From assembly GCF_006715055.1 (NCBI RefSeq), contig NZ_VFMN01000001.1:4154001-4218000 (forward strand): 64,000 bases of DNA, given 5' to 3'. The position numbers and the translations under genes are program-made. Positions 54,373-62,236 of this stretch are shown here, piece after piece. The notes under the pieces were generated by a model. That model was not told the DNA's origin. It searched no databases and saw only the letters and a program-made list of their open reading frames with translations. Each line of letters opens with the position of its first letter. Within the stretch, counting starts at the first letter, position 1. This DNA is from Lapillicoccus jejuensis (GTDB lineage Bacteria > Actinomycetota > Actinomycetes > Actinomycetales > Dermatophilaceae).

Positions 54373-55737
54373 GTGACGTCGGCGAGCGCCCCGCAGACCC
54401 GTCTGGGGACGGCGACCCGGCGCCGGCTCGAGGGCGGTGCGGGCGCGCTGACGGCGGCGGCCCTGCGCCGGATGGAGGCCGACCACGGGTGGTACCGCGC
54501 GCTCGGCGCCGAGGACCGCTCGTGGCTGACCCTCGTCGTCCAGGCTGCCGTGTCCTCGTTCCTCACCTGGCTCCAGGACGACGCCGTCGGGGACGCGAGC
54601 CCGCGCGACCCGGTGATGCGCGAGGTCTTCGCCGAGGCCCCGCGCGAGCTGACCCGGGCGATCAACCTGGCGCAGACCCTCGAGCTCGTCCGGACCGTCG
54701 TCGACGTCGTCGAGCACGAGGTGGCGTCGTACGCCGGCCGCACCGACGAGCGCACGCTGCGCGAGGCGGTGCTGCGCTACTCGCGCGAGGTCGCCTTCGG
54801 CGCCGCCGAGGTGTACGCCGCCGCCGCGGAGTCGCGCGGCGCGTGGGACGCCCGGCTCGAGGCGCTCGTCGTCGACGCCGTCGTCCGCGGCGAGGCCGAC
54901 GACTCGATGCAGAGCCGCGCCACCGCGCTCGGCTGGGGGTCGGTGCAGGGCGTCGCGGTCGTCGCAGGTTCCCCCGCCCGGGACGTCGGCGCCGCGGCCG
55001 CGGTCGACGCCGTACGGCGGGCCGCCGCCCGGGAGGGGGTCGAGGCGCTCGCCGCGCTGCAGCGCCGCCGGCTCGTCGTCATCCTCGGGGGGCTGCGGCC
55101 CCCGGCCACGGCCGGGCCGGAGGGGACGGCGGCGCGGCCGGCGACCGTCGTCGCCGCGCTGGCCGAGCACTTCGGCGAGGGTCCGGTCGTCCTCGGGCCG
55201 ACCGTGCCCCACCTGTTCGCCGCGGGCCGCTCGGCGCGGGCCGCCCTCAGCGGGCTGGCCGCCGTGGCGGCCTGGCCCGCGGCGCCGCGCCCCGTGCTCG
55301 CCGACGACCTGCTGCCCGAGCGGGTCCTCGGCGGCGACGGGCCGGCGCGCCGCACCCTGGTCAACCGCGTCCACCACCCGCTCGCGCAGCACCCGGCGCT
55401 GCTGGCGACGGCGACCGAGTTCCTCGAGCAGGGTCGCTCGCTGGAGGCGACGGCCCGGGCTCTCTACGTCCACCCCAACACGGTGCGGTACCGGCTGGGG
55501 CGGGTCGCGGCGCTCGTCGGGTACGACCTCACGACCCCCCGGGAGGCCCTCGCCGTGCAGGTCGCCCTGGCCGTGGGCCGGCTGGCCGAGCCCGAGCCGC
55601 GGCCGTGGCGCAGCGGTGTGACCCCGCGCGGCGCCGCCGGCCCACCGACGACGCGTTTGGAGGATTCCTCCAACGGTCACCCGGAAGATTCGTGGGCTTC
55701 GGTGCCGCCGGACGAGGGGCCGACCGGCGAGGCTTGA
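54373..55737 (+). CDS. fasR: PucR-type regulator of fatty acid biosynthesis (FasR)
   Basis: 454 residues. A central GGDEF-like PucR regulatory region and a C-terminal PucR helix-turn-helix (about 330-400: FLEQGRSLEATARALYVHPN, TVRYRLGRVAALVGYDL). In Streptomyces the gene at this place, FasR, activates fabD-fabH-acpP-fabF; the mycobacterial counterpart at the same locus is Rv2242. The last 30 residues are disordered and encoded by DNA that holds a 17-bp palindrome, probably the fabD operator. GTG 54373 fits a leaderless message. It ends 3 bp before fabD. Confidence 0.9.
   Translation: MTSASAPQTRLGTATRRRLEGGAGALTAAALRRMEADHGWYRALGAEDRSWLTLVVQAAVSSFLTWLQDDAVGDASPRDPVMREVFAEAPRELTRAINLAQTLELVRTVVDVVEHEVASYAGRTDERTLREAVLRYSREVAFGAAEVYAAAAESRGAWDARLEALVVDAVVRGEADDSMQSRATALGWGSVQGVAVVAGSPARDVGAAAAVDAVRRAAAREGVEALAALQRRRLVVILGGLRPPATAGPEGTAARPATVVAALAEHFGEGPVVLGPTVPHLFAAGRSARAALSGLAAVAAWPAAPRPVLADDLLPERVLGGDGPARRTLVNRVHHPLAQHPALLATATEFLEQGRSLEATARALYVHPNTVRYRLGRVAALVGYDLTTPREALAVQVALAVGRLAEPEPRPWRSGVTPRGAAGPPTTRLEDSSNGHPEDSWASVPPDEGPTGEA
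55657..55673. promoter_or_regulatory. Putative FasR operator upstream of fabD
   Basis: TTGGAGGATTCCTCCAA, an 8-1-8 perfect palindrome, 67 bp before the fabD GTG and inside the 3' end of the fasR coding sequence. It lies where FasR is known to bind in Streptomyces (upstream of fabD). A protein-coding reading (LEDSSN) is possible at the same bases, so the operator and the regulator's tail overlap. Confidence 0.65.
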
Positions 55738-55740
55738 TCC

Positions 55741-56658
55741 GTGCTCGCCATCGTCTGCCCCGGCCAGGGCTCCCAGACCCCCGGCTTCCTCACCCCGTGG
55801 CTCGAGCTGGACGGGCTGCGCGACCGGCTCGCCGGCTGGTCCGACGCCCTCGGCACCGACCTCGTCGCCCACGGCACGACGTCGGACGCCGAGACGATCA
55901 AGGACACCGCCGTCGCCCAGCCGCTCATCGTCGCCGCCGGGCTGCTCACCGCGGACGCGCTGGGAGCGAGCGACCGCGCCGGGGTGCTCGCCGGCCACTC
56001 GGTCGGCGAGTTCACCGCCGCCGCCCTCGCCGGGGTGCTCACCGAGCAGGACGCCGTCCGGCTCGTCGGTGTCCGCGGCCGCGCGATGGCGCAGGCCAGC
56101 GCGCTCACCCCGACCGGCATGAGCGCCGTCCTCGGCGGCGACCCCGACGAGGTCGCGGCCGCCCTCGAGCGGCACGGCCTCACGCCGGCCAACGCCAACG
56201 GCGCCGGCCAGACCGTCGCCGCCGGCACCATGGGGCAGCTCGCGGCGCTGGCCGCCGACCCGCCGACCCGGGCACGGGTGATCCCGCTGTCGGTCGCCGG
56301 CGCGTTCCACACCCACCACATGGCCCCCGCCGTCGACGCCCTGCGCGACGCCGCCGCCGAGGTCACCCCGGCCGACCCGCGCACGACCCTGCTCTCCAAC
56401 CGCGACGGCGCCGCCGTCGGGAGCGGCAGCGACGCGCTCGAGCGACTGGTCTCGCAGGTGAGCAACCCGGTCCGCTGGGACCTCACCATGGCGACCCTGC
56501 TCGAGCTCGGCGTCACCGGCCTGCTCGAGCTGGCCCCCGCAGGCACCCTCACCGGCATCGCCAAGCGCGCCATGAAGGGCGTCGAGCTCGTCGCCCTCAA
56601 GACCCCCGACGACCTCGACGCCGCGCGCGCCCTCGTCGCCGCCCACGCGGGCTCCTGA
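55741..56658 (+). CDS. fabD: Malonyl-CoA:ACP transacylase
   Basis: 305 residues. FabD loads malonyl from CoA onto ACP. The N-terminal IVCPGQGSQTPGFL, active-site serine in LAGHSVGEFTAAAL (Ser87), GRAMAQAS and the catalytic histidine in VAGAFHTHHMAPA near 197 are all present. It starts 3 bp after fasR and is followed at 31 bp by fabH. GTG 55741. This is the usual actinobacterial type II fatty-acid operon. Confidence 0.95.
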   Translation: MLAIVCPGQGSQTPGFLTPWLELDGLRDRLAGWSDALGTDLVAHGTTSDAETIKDTAVAQPLIVAAGLLTADALGASDRAGVLAGHSVGEFTAAALAGVLTEQDAVRLVGVRGRAMAQASALTPTGMSAVLGGDPDEVAAALERHGLTPANANGAGQTVAAGTMGQLAALAADPPTRARVIPLSVAGAFHTHHMAPAVDALRDAAAEVTPADPRTTLLSNRDGAAVGSGSDALERLVSQVSNPVRWDLTMATLLELGVTGLLELAPAGTLTGIAKRAMKGVELVALKTPDDLDAARALVAAHAGS

Positions 56659-56689
56659 GCCCGACCCCATCACCGAGGACGGACCGACC

Positions 56690-57733
56690 ATGACCGAGAC
56701 CGCCACCCCGCGCACCCCGCGCGCCCCCAAGGGCACCGGCGTCCTCGCCGGCTCCGACGGCGCCCGCCACGCCCGGATCCTCGGCGTCGGCGGCTACCGC
56801 CCGGAGCGGGTCGTGCCGAACTCCGAGCTCGTCGAGCGGATCGACTCCTCCGACGAGTGGATCCGCGAGCGCTCCGGCATCGTCACCCGGCGGTTCGCCG
56901 CCCGCGACGAGTCGGTCGTCGACATGGCCGAGCACGCCGCCCGTGACGCGCTCGCCGCCGCCGGGATCGACCCCTCCCAGCTCGGCGCCGTGGTCGTCGC
57001 CTCGGTCACCCACCTCATGGTCACCCCGGGAGCCGCGCCGATGCTCGCCGACCGGCTCGGCGTGCAGTGCGCCGCGTTCGACATCTCGGCCGCCTGCGCC
57101 GGCTACTGCTACGGCATCTCGGTCGCCAGCGACATGGTCCGCGGCGGCAGCGCCGAGTACGTCCTCGTCGTCGGGGTCGAGAAGCTCTCGGACTTCACCG
57201 ACTTCGACGACCGCGGCAGCGCGTTCATCTTCGGCGACGGGGCGGGCGCGGCGGTCGTCGGCCCGAGCGACACCCCCGGCATCGGCCCGACGGTGTGGGG
57301 GTCGGCCGGCGACAAGTGGCAGGCCATCCAGCAGCGCGACCCGTTCGTCGACGGCGACGGCGCGCCGCTGCAGGACCGCCCGGTCCTCACGATGGCCGGG
57401 CAGACGGTCTTCCGCTGGGCCGTGTGGGGCATGGCCCCCGTCGCGCGCGAGGCGATCGAGAAGGCCGGCATCACCATCGACGACCTCGACGCCTTCATCC
57501 CGCACCAGGCGAACATGCGGATCATCGACGCGATGATCAAGCAGCTCGGTCTGCCGGCGGACATCCCCGTGGCCCGCGACATCGCAGAGACGGCGAACAC
57601 GTCGGCCGCCTCCATCCCGCTCGCCACCGAGCGGATGCTGCGCGAGGGCGTGGCGCCGCACGGCGGCCTGGCCCTGCAGATCGGCTTCGGCGCCGGCCTG
57701 GTCTACGCGGCCCAGGTCGTCGTCCTGCCGTAG
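56690..57733 (+). CDS. fabH: Beta-ketoacyl-ACP synthase III
   Basis: 347 residues. FabH starts chains by condensing acyl-CoA with malonyl-ACP. The catalytic triad is readable: Cys136 in FDISAACAGYCYG, His in FIPHQANMRII near 265, Asn in AETANTSAASIP near 295. A longer N-terminus of about 25 residues precedes the conserved ARILGVGGYRPERVV. GAGGACGG precedes ATG 56690. It is within the fabD-fabH-acpP-fabF operon. Confidence 0.95.
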   Translation: MTETATPRTPRAPKGTGVLAGSDGARHARILGVGGYRPERVVPNSELVERIDSSDEWIRERSGIVTRRFAARDESVVDMAEHAARDALAAAGIDPSQLGAVVVASVTHLMVTPGAAPMLADRLGVQCAAFDISAACAGYCYGISVASDMVRGGSAEYVLVVGVEKLSDFTDFDDRGSAFIFGDGAGAAVVGPSDTPGIGPTVWGSAGDKWQAIQQRDPFVDGDGAPLQDRPVLTMAGQTVFRWAVWGMAPVAREAIEKAGITIDDLDAFIPHQANMRIIDAMIKQLGLPADIPVARDIAETANTSAASIPLATERMLREGVAPHGGLALQIGFGAGLVYAAQVVVLP

Positions 57734-57823
57734 GGTCGCGACGACCCCCACCCAACCCCCGCGCCCCGCGCGGGTCCGGCCGGGACACCCCCGGCGGACA
57801 CCACGAAACCCAAGGAGTGCCCC

Positions 57824-58072
57824 ATGGCGCAGAGCGAGCAGGAGATCCTCGAGGGTCTGGCCGAGATCGTCAACGAGGAGACCGGCATCGACACCGACGA
57901 GGTGCAGCCGGCCAAGTCCTTCACCGACGACCTCGACATCGACTCGCTGTCGATGATGACCATCGTCGTCAACGCCGAGGAGAAGTTCGGCGTGCGCATC
58001 CCCGACGACGAGGTCAAGAACCTCAAGACCGTGCAGGACGCCGTCAGCTTCATCGCCAACGCGCAGGGCTGA
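57824..58072 (+). CDS. acpP: Acyl carrier protein
   Basis: 82 residues, very acidic. Ser41 in the DSL motif (DLDIDSLSMMTIV) takes the phosphopantetheine arm; helices I-III flank it as in other ACPs. AAGGAG lies 6-7 nt before ATG 57824. A 90-bp spacer after fabH and a hairpin after the stop suggest independent adjustment of ACP level within the operon. Confidence 0.97.
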   Translation: MAQSEQEILEGLAEIVNEETGIDTDEVQPAKSFTDDLDIDSLSMMTIVVNAEEKFGVRIPDDEVKNLKTVQDAVSFIANAQG

Positions 58073-58100
58073 GCCCCGCACGACGCCGTACGACGCCGTA

Positions 58101-58136
58101 CGACGGGCCGTCCCGGACCCACGGGGCGGCCCGTCG
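58101..58136 (+). terminator. Hairpin between acpP and fabF
   Basis: GACGGGCCGTCCC and GGGGCGGCCCGTC pair with one mismatch over 13 bp around a short loop, 30 bp after the acpP stop. fabF downstream has its own leaderless box (TAGGCT at 58176-58181), so this looks like an attenuating terminator that lets ACP be made in excess. A CGACGCCGTA repeat lies just before it. Confidence 0.6.
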
Positions 58137-58187
58137 CGCGTGCCGGGTGACTCGCCGGTAGCCCGTCGCCCGCCCTAGGCTGCCCGC

Positions 58188-59456
58188 ATGAGCGCGACGT
58201 CCTCCCTCCCGCCCGAGCAGCGCATCGTCGTCACCGGTGTCGGCGCCACGACCCCGCTGGGGGGCACCGCTCCCGAGACCTGGGAGGGCGTGCTGGCCGG
58301 GCGCTCCGGCATCACCCCCCTCGAGATGGACTGGGTGAGCAAGTACGAGCTCCCCGTCACCTTCGCCGGGCAGCTCGCCGTCAAGCCGTCCGAGGTGCTC
58401 GCCAAGGTCGAGACCCGAAGGCTCGACCCGACGTCGCAGTACGCCCTCATCGCCGCCCGCGAGGCGTGGGCCGACGCCGGCGCCCCCGAGGTCGACCCGG
58501 AGCGGCTCGCCGTCGCGGTCGGCTCCGGCATCGGCGGCGTGTGGACGCTGCTCGACGCCTGGGACACGCTGCGCGAGAAGGGCCCCCGCCGGGTCTACCC
58601 GCTCGCCGTGCCCATGCTCATGCCCAACGGCCCGGCCGCCGCGGTCTCGCTCGACCTCAAGGCCCGCGCCGGCGCGCACACCCCGGTCAGCGCCTGCGCC
58701 TCAGGCGCCGAGGCGATGGCCCTCGGCGCGTCGATGCTGCGCTCCGGCCGCGCCGACATGGTCGTCGCCGGCGGCACCGAGGCGGCCATCCACGCGCTGC
58801 CCATCGCCGGCTTCGCCGCGATGCAGGCCCTGTCGACCCGCAACGACGAGCCCACGCTCGCCTCCCGCCCGTACGACGTCGCCCGCGACGGCTTCGTCCT
58901 CGCCGAGGGCGCCGCGGTCGTCGTCCTCGAGACCCTCGCCCACGCGCAGGCCCGCGGCGCCACCGTGTACGCCGAGCTCGCGGGGGTCGGCATGTCCGCC
59001 GACGCCCACCACGTCACCGCCCCCGAGCCCGAGGGCGCCGGCGCGAGCCGCGCCATCCTCGAGGCGCTCGAGCAGGCCGGGATGCAGCCGGGCGAGCTGT
59101 CGGCGATCAACGCCCACGCCACCTCGACCCCGGTCGGCGACGTGGCCGAGGCCAACGCGATCCGCCGCGCCCTCGGCGACGCCGCCACCTCGGTCCCCGT
59201 CAGCGCGACGAAGTCGATGACCGGTCACCTGCTCGGCGCCGCCGGGTCCCTCGAGGCCGTCCTGTCGATCTACTCCGTGCGCGACCGGCTCGCCCCGGCG
59301 ACGATCAACATCGACGAGCTCGACGAGCAGATCCCGCTCGACGTCGTCCGCGGCGAGCACCGCCCGCTCGGTGACGGCGACGCCCCGGTCAGCGTCCTGG
59401 ACAACTCGTTCGGCTTCGGCGGCCACAACGTGGCGCTGCTCTTCCGCACCGTCTGA
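58188..59456 (+). CDS. fabF: Beta-ketoacyl-ACP synthase II
   Basis: 422 residues, KAS II elongating enzyme. Active-site Cys170 in PVSACASGAEAM, His in INAHATSTPVGD near 310, and Lys/His in ATKSMTGHLLGAAG near 345 form the Cys-His-His set. The C-terminal DNSFGFGGHNVALLF is typical. ATG 58188 has TAGGCT 6 nt upstream, giving it a promoter of its own apart from the operon. Corresponds in position to kasA of mycobacteria, but mycolate-type features cannot be judged. Confidence 0.95.
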   Translation: MSATSSLPPEQRIVVTGVGATTPLGGTAPETWEGVLAGRSGITPLEMDWVSKYELPVTFAGQLAVKPSEVLAKVETRRLDPTSQYALIAAREAWADAGAPEVDPERLAVAVGSGIGGVWTLLDAWDTLREKGPRRVYPLAVPMLMPNGPAAAVSLDLKARAGAHTPVSACASGAEAMALGASMLRSGRADMVVAGGTEAAIHALPIAGFAAMQALSTRNDEPTLASRPYDVARDGFVLAEGAAVVVLETLAHAQARGATVYAELAGVGMSADAHHVTAPEPEGAGASRAILEALEQAGMQPGELSAINAHATSTPVGDVAEANAIRRALGDAATSVPVSATKSMTGHLLGAAGSLEAVLSIYSVRDRLAPATINIDELDEQIPLDVVRGEHRPLGDGDAPVSVLDNSFGFGGHNVALLFRTV

Positions 59457-59461
59457 GGACC

Positions 59462-60082
59462 ATGCCCTTCCCCGCCAAGTACGCCGGCACCTGCAAGGTC
59501 TGCTCCCGCCCCATCGCCGTCGGCGAGCCCATCACGTCCGCGAGCTCGGGGAAGGGCTACGTCCACGAGGGCTGCGCCCAGGGGGCGCTCGACCTCGGGC
59601 TCGGTGAGCGCAGCACCCCGACCGCCGCCGCCCCAGCAGCACCGGCGACGGTCGACGGCGACGTCCTGCGGGTGTGGACCGACGGCGCCTGCTCGGGCAA
59701 CCCCGGCCCCGGCGGCTGGGCGTGGGCGACCCAGGACGGCCGGCAGGGCAGCGGCGGCGCCGCGCACACGACGAACCAGCGCATGGAGATCCAGGCCGCG
59801 TCCGAGGCGGTGCGGACCCTGACCCAGCGCCCGATCCTCGTCGTCAGCGACTCGACGTACGTCGTCAACTGCTTCCGCAACCGCTGGTGGCAGGGCTGGC
59901 TGGCCAAGGGCTGGGTCAACGCGAGCAAGAAGCCGGTCGCCAACCGCGACCTGTGGGAGCCGCTCATCGCCGAGTACCAGCGCGGCGGCATCGACTTCAC
60001 CTGGGTCAAGGGGCACAGCGGCGACCCGATGAACGACCTCGTCGACCAGCTCGCCGTCGAGGCCGGCCGCGCCCAGCGCTGA
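59462..60082 (+). CDS. rnhA: RNase HI with N-terminal zinc-finger extension
   Basis: 206 residues. Residues 1-45 form a small Cys/His knuckle (Cys11-x2-Cys14 ... His35-x2-Cys38), then an Ala/Thr/Pro linker, then a complete RNase HI domain from about 67. The catalytic acidic residues are in VWTDGACSGNPGPGGWAW (Asp74), MEIQAASEAV (Glu), VVSDSTYVVN (Asp) and the late VKGHSGDPMNDLVDQLA (His, Asp). It degrades RNA in RNA-DNA hybrids; the finger may bind hybrid or protein, which is inference. It starts 5 bp after fabF. ATG 59462. Confidence 0.9.
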   Translation: MPFPAKYAGTCKVCSRPIAVGEPITSASSGKGYVHEGCAQGALDLGLGERSTPTAAAPAAPATVDGDVLRVWTDGACSGNPGPGGWAWATQDGRQGSGGAAHTTNQRMEIQAASEAVRTLTQRPILVVSDSTYVVNCFRNRWWQGWLAKGWVNASKKPVANRDLWEPLIAEYQRGGIDFTWVKGHSGDPMNDLVDQLAVEAGRAQR

Positions 60083-60083
60083 C

Positions 60084-60593
60084 TCAGCCGACCTTGTGCA
60101 GCCAGCGCACCGGCGCGCCGTCGCCGGCGTGCCGGAACGGCTCGAGCTCGTCGTCCCAGTCGGTCCCGAGGACTTCGTCGAGCGCCTCGGCGAGCGCTCG
60201 TGGGTCGTGACCCGCGGCCCGCAGCGCCTCGCGCAGCCGGTCCTCCGGGACGACGACGTCGCCGCTGGCGGCGGTCCAGGCGTGGTGGATACCCAGGCGG
60301 GGGGTGTGCGACCAGCGCGAGCCGTCGACACCGGGCGAGGGCTCCTCGGTGACCTCGTAGCGCAGGTCGTCCCAGCCGCGCAGCGCGCTGGCGAGACGGG
60401 CGCCGGTGCCGGGCGCCCCGGTCCAGCTGAGCTCGGCCCGCACCAGGCGCGCCGCAGCCGGCTGCGGGGTCCAGTCGAGCTGGACCCGCGAGCCGAGGAC
60501 CGACTCGAGCGCCCACCCGATGTGCGGGCACAGCGCGGTCGGGGCGGAGTGCACGAACACCACGCCCCGGCTGACCGATGCGGTCGGCGACAT
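60084..60593 (-). CDS. DUF3145 family protein
   Basis: 169 residues. DUF3145 is restricted to actinobacteria and unstudied. Seen: VVFVHSAPTALCPHIGWALE, VRAELSWTGAPGTGARLASA and LRGWDDLRYEVTEEPSPGVD at the core, ending in GTDWDDELEPFRHAGDGAPV and RWLHKVG. It is often found near the fatty-acid locus in these genomes. ATG 60593, convergent with rnhA (2-bp gap). Confidence 0.9.
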   Translation of the reverse strand: MSPTASVSRGVVFVHSAPTALCPHIGWALESVLGSRVQLDWTPQPAAARLVRAELSWTGAPGTGARLASALRGWDDLRYEVTEEPSPGVDGSRWSHTPRLGIHHAWTAASGDVVVPEDRLREALRAAGHDPRALAEALDEVLGTDWDDELEPFRHAGDGAPVRWLHKVG

Positions 60594-60727
60594 CCTGGAC
60601 CTCCTGGGTGTGCGAGGGACGTCTTCCCCACGACCCGTGCACCGGTGGCCCTGCTGCGCCGTCCCGCCGCGAGGCGGGACCCTTATGTCGTTGTGGTCCC
60701 AGTCTGCCTCATCCGCCCCGACGACAC

Positions 60728-60767
60728 CAGGGGCACCACCGGGACCGAGGTCCCGATGGTGCCCCTG
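60728..60767 (-). terminator. Hairpin downstream of the beta-helix operon
   Basis: CAGGGGCACCA...TGGTGCCCCTG (11 bp) encloses a second stem GGGACC/GGTCCC. It is 26 bp past the stop of the last beta-helix gene on the minus strand and upstream of DUF3145. Confidence 0.6.
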
Positions 60768-60792
60768 GGGCGTCGTACGGCGGTCCGCCGCC

Positions 60793-62235
60793 TCAGCAGC
60801 CGGCGAGGCTGGCCGTCACGGTGTCCCCCGGCGGGGTGGACGAGCCGTCCCAGGTGTTGCCGGCGCTGGCCCAGTAGCCGAGGACGTTCCGGTTCAGCTG
60901 CACCGTGCCGACCTGGTCGGCGGTGAACGTGCCGCCGCCCATCGCCCCGACCTGGACGCCCACCGGGGCGCCCTGGACGAGGTTGCAGCTCGTGGTCGTG
61001 TCGAACGAGCTGGTGTCGCGCGAGGGGACCGTCAGCTTGCTGTCCTCCATGCGGTAGCTGAAGGCGGCGACCCGAGCGTTGCGGGCGAGGTTGTTGCGCC
61101 ACACGTTGCCCCAGCCGGACATCTGCTCGTTGAAGGCGATGTCGACCGACGCGACCCGGTTCTCCGCGAGGAGGTTCCACGAGGCGTCCTGGTCGGTGGT
61201 GATGCCGCGACCATTGGCCGGCAGGTCCCGCACGATGTTGCCGACGACGGCGTTGTAGTCCGAGCCGTTGCCGAGGCGGATGCCTTCCTGCATGTAGTGG
61301 CTGTACGTCGACGCGGCCACCCGGGTGACGAGGTTGCCGGTGACGACGTTGCCGTTGGAGTAGTTCGCCAGCCAGATGCCCGGGCCGGTCCCGCAGGCGA
61401 CGTCCTTGACGACGTTGCCGCTGAGGACCGAGTAGGACACCAGCCGGCCGAAGATGCCCTTACGGGTGACGAGGTTGTCGATGAGCTGGACGTCGGTCGA
61501 GACCCCGAGCGACTGCCCGAGGGTGGACTCGAACCAGTGCTCCTGGCCGCGGGCGGCGACCGCGTCACGGGATGCGGTCCCTGGCGCCGAACGGCGGGTG
61601 CGCCAGTCGCCGAGGCGGATCGCCCTGGCCTGCCAGTTCTGGACGGCGTCGGCGTTCTGCGAGGCGATCTTCAGGCCGCCGTCGATGACCAGACCCTGGA
61701 GCACGACGTGGCTGGCCCCGCCGGTGACGGACACCGTGCGGTCCTCGTCCGGCCCGCCGGCGCCGCAGGAGCGCATGTGCAGGCTCGCCGTGAGGGTGAC
61801 CCCCCCGGTGGCCGGGGCCACGACGACCGGGTGCGCCTGGGTGCCGGACACCGAGACGGTGAACGGGCCGGTGTAGGTGCCCTTGGCGAGCGAGATCCGG
61901 TCGCCCGGGCGGGCGGCCTTGAGCGCGGCGGTGAGGCCGGCGCTCGTCGAGACCGGCACCACCCGCAGCGGCGGGGTGGCGGGGTCGGCGTACCCCGTGG
62001 CCCCGGTCGTGCCGGCCTGGGAGGCCGGGGGAACGGCGCCCACGCGGGCGACGGGGGCGGTGACCTGGTCGACGGTGTCGACCCAGGTGGCCGAGCCGGG
62101 GCCGGTGGCCGTGGGCGCGCCGGCCGGAGCCGGGGCGGCCGCCGGGGCGGAGGTGGCGCCCGCGAGGGCGCCACCGGTGGTCAGCGCGAGCAGCGCGGCG
62201 CCGGTCAGCAGCCGTCGGGACAGGTGGGTGCGCAC
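60793..62235 (-). CDS. Secreted right-handed beta-helix protein (paralogue 1)
   Basis: 480 residues. A twin-arginine-like start MRTHLSRRLLTGAALLALTT and hydrophobic core give a signal peptide (about 1-32). The mature part has the polysaccharide-lyase-6/chondroitinase-B-like entry ALKAARPGDRISLAKGTYTG, then about ten short beta-helix coils (NLVTRKGIFGRLV, GNVVKDVACG, ENRVASVDIAFNEQMSGWGN), and a final Cys. Family members are lyases or surface adhesins; a catalytic set is not obvious. GTG 62235 begins 1 bp after the stop of the paralogous gene, so the pair is an operon. Confidence 0.8.
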   Translation of the reverse strand: MRTHLSRRLLTGAALLALTTGGALAGATSAPAAAPAPAGAPTATGPGSATWVDTVDQVTAPVARVGAVPPASQAGTTGATGYADPATPPLRVVPVSTSAGLTAALKAARPGDRISLAKGTYTGPFTVSVSGTQAHPVVVAPATGGVTLTASLHMRSCGAGGPDEDRTVSVTGGASHVVLQGLVIDGGLKIASQNADAVQNWQARAIRLGDWRTRRSAPGTASRDAVAARGQEHWFESTLGQSLGVSTDVQLIDNLVTRKGIFGRLVSYSVLSGNVVKDVACGTGPGIWLANYSNGNVVTGNLVTRVAASTYSHYMQEGIRLGNGSDYNAVVGNIVRDLPANGRGITTDQDASWNLLAENRVASVDIAFNEQMSGWGNVWRNNLARNARVAAFSYRMEDSKLTVPSRDTSSFDTTTSCNLVQGAPVGVQVGAMGGGTFTADQVGTVQLNRNVLGYWASAGNTWDGSSTPPGDTVTASLAGC

Positions 62236-62236
62236 G

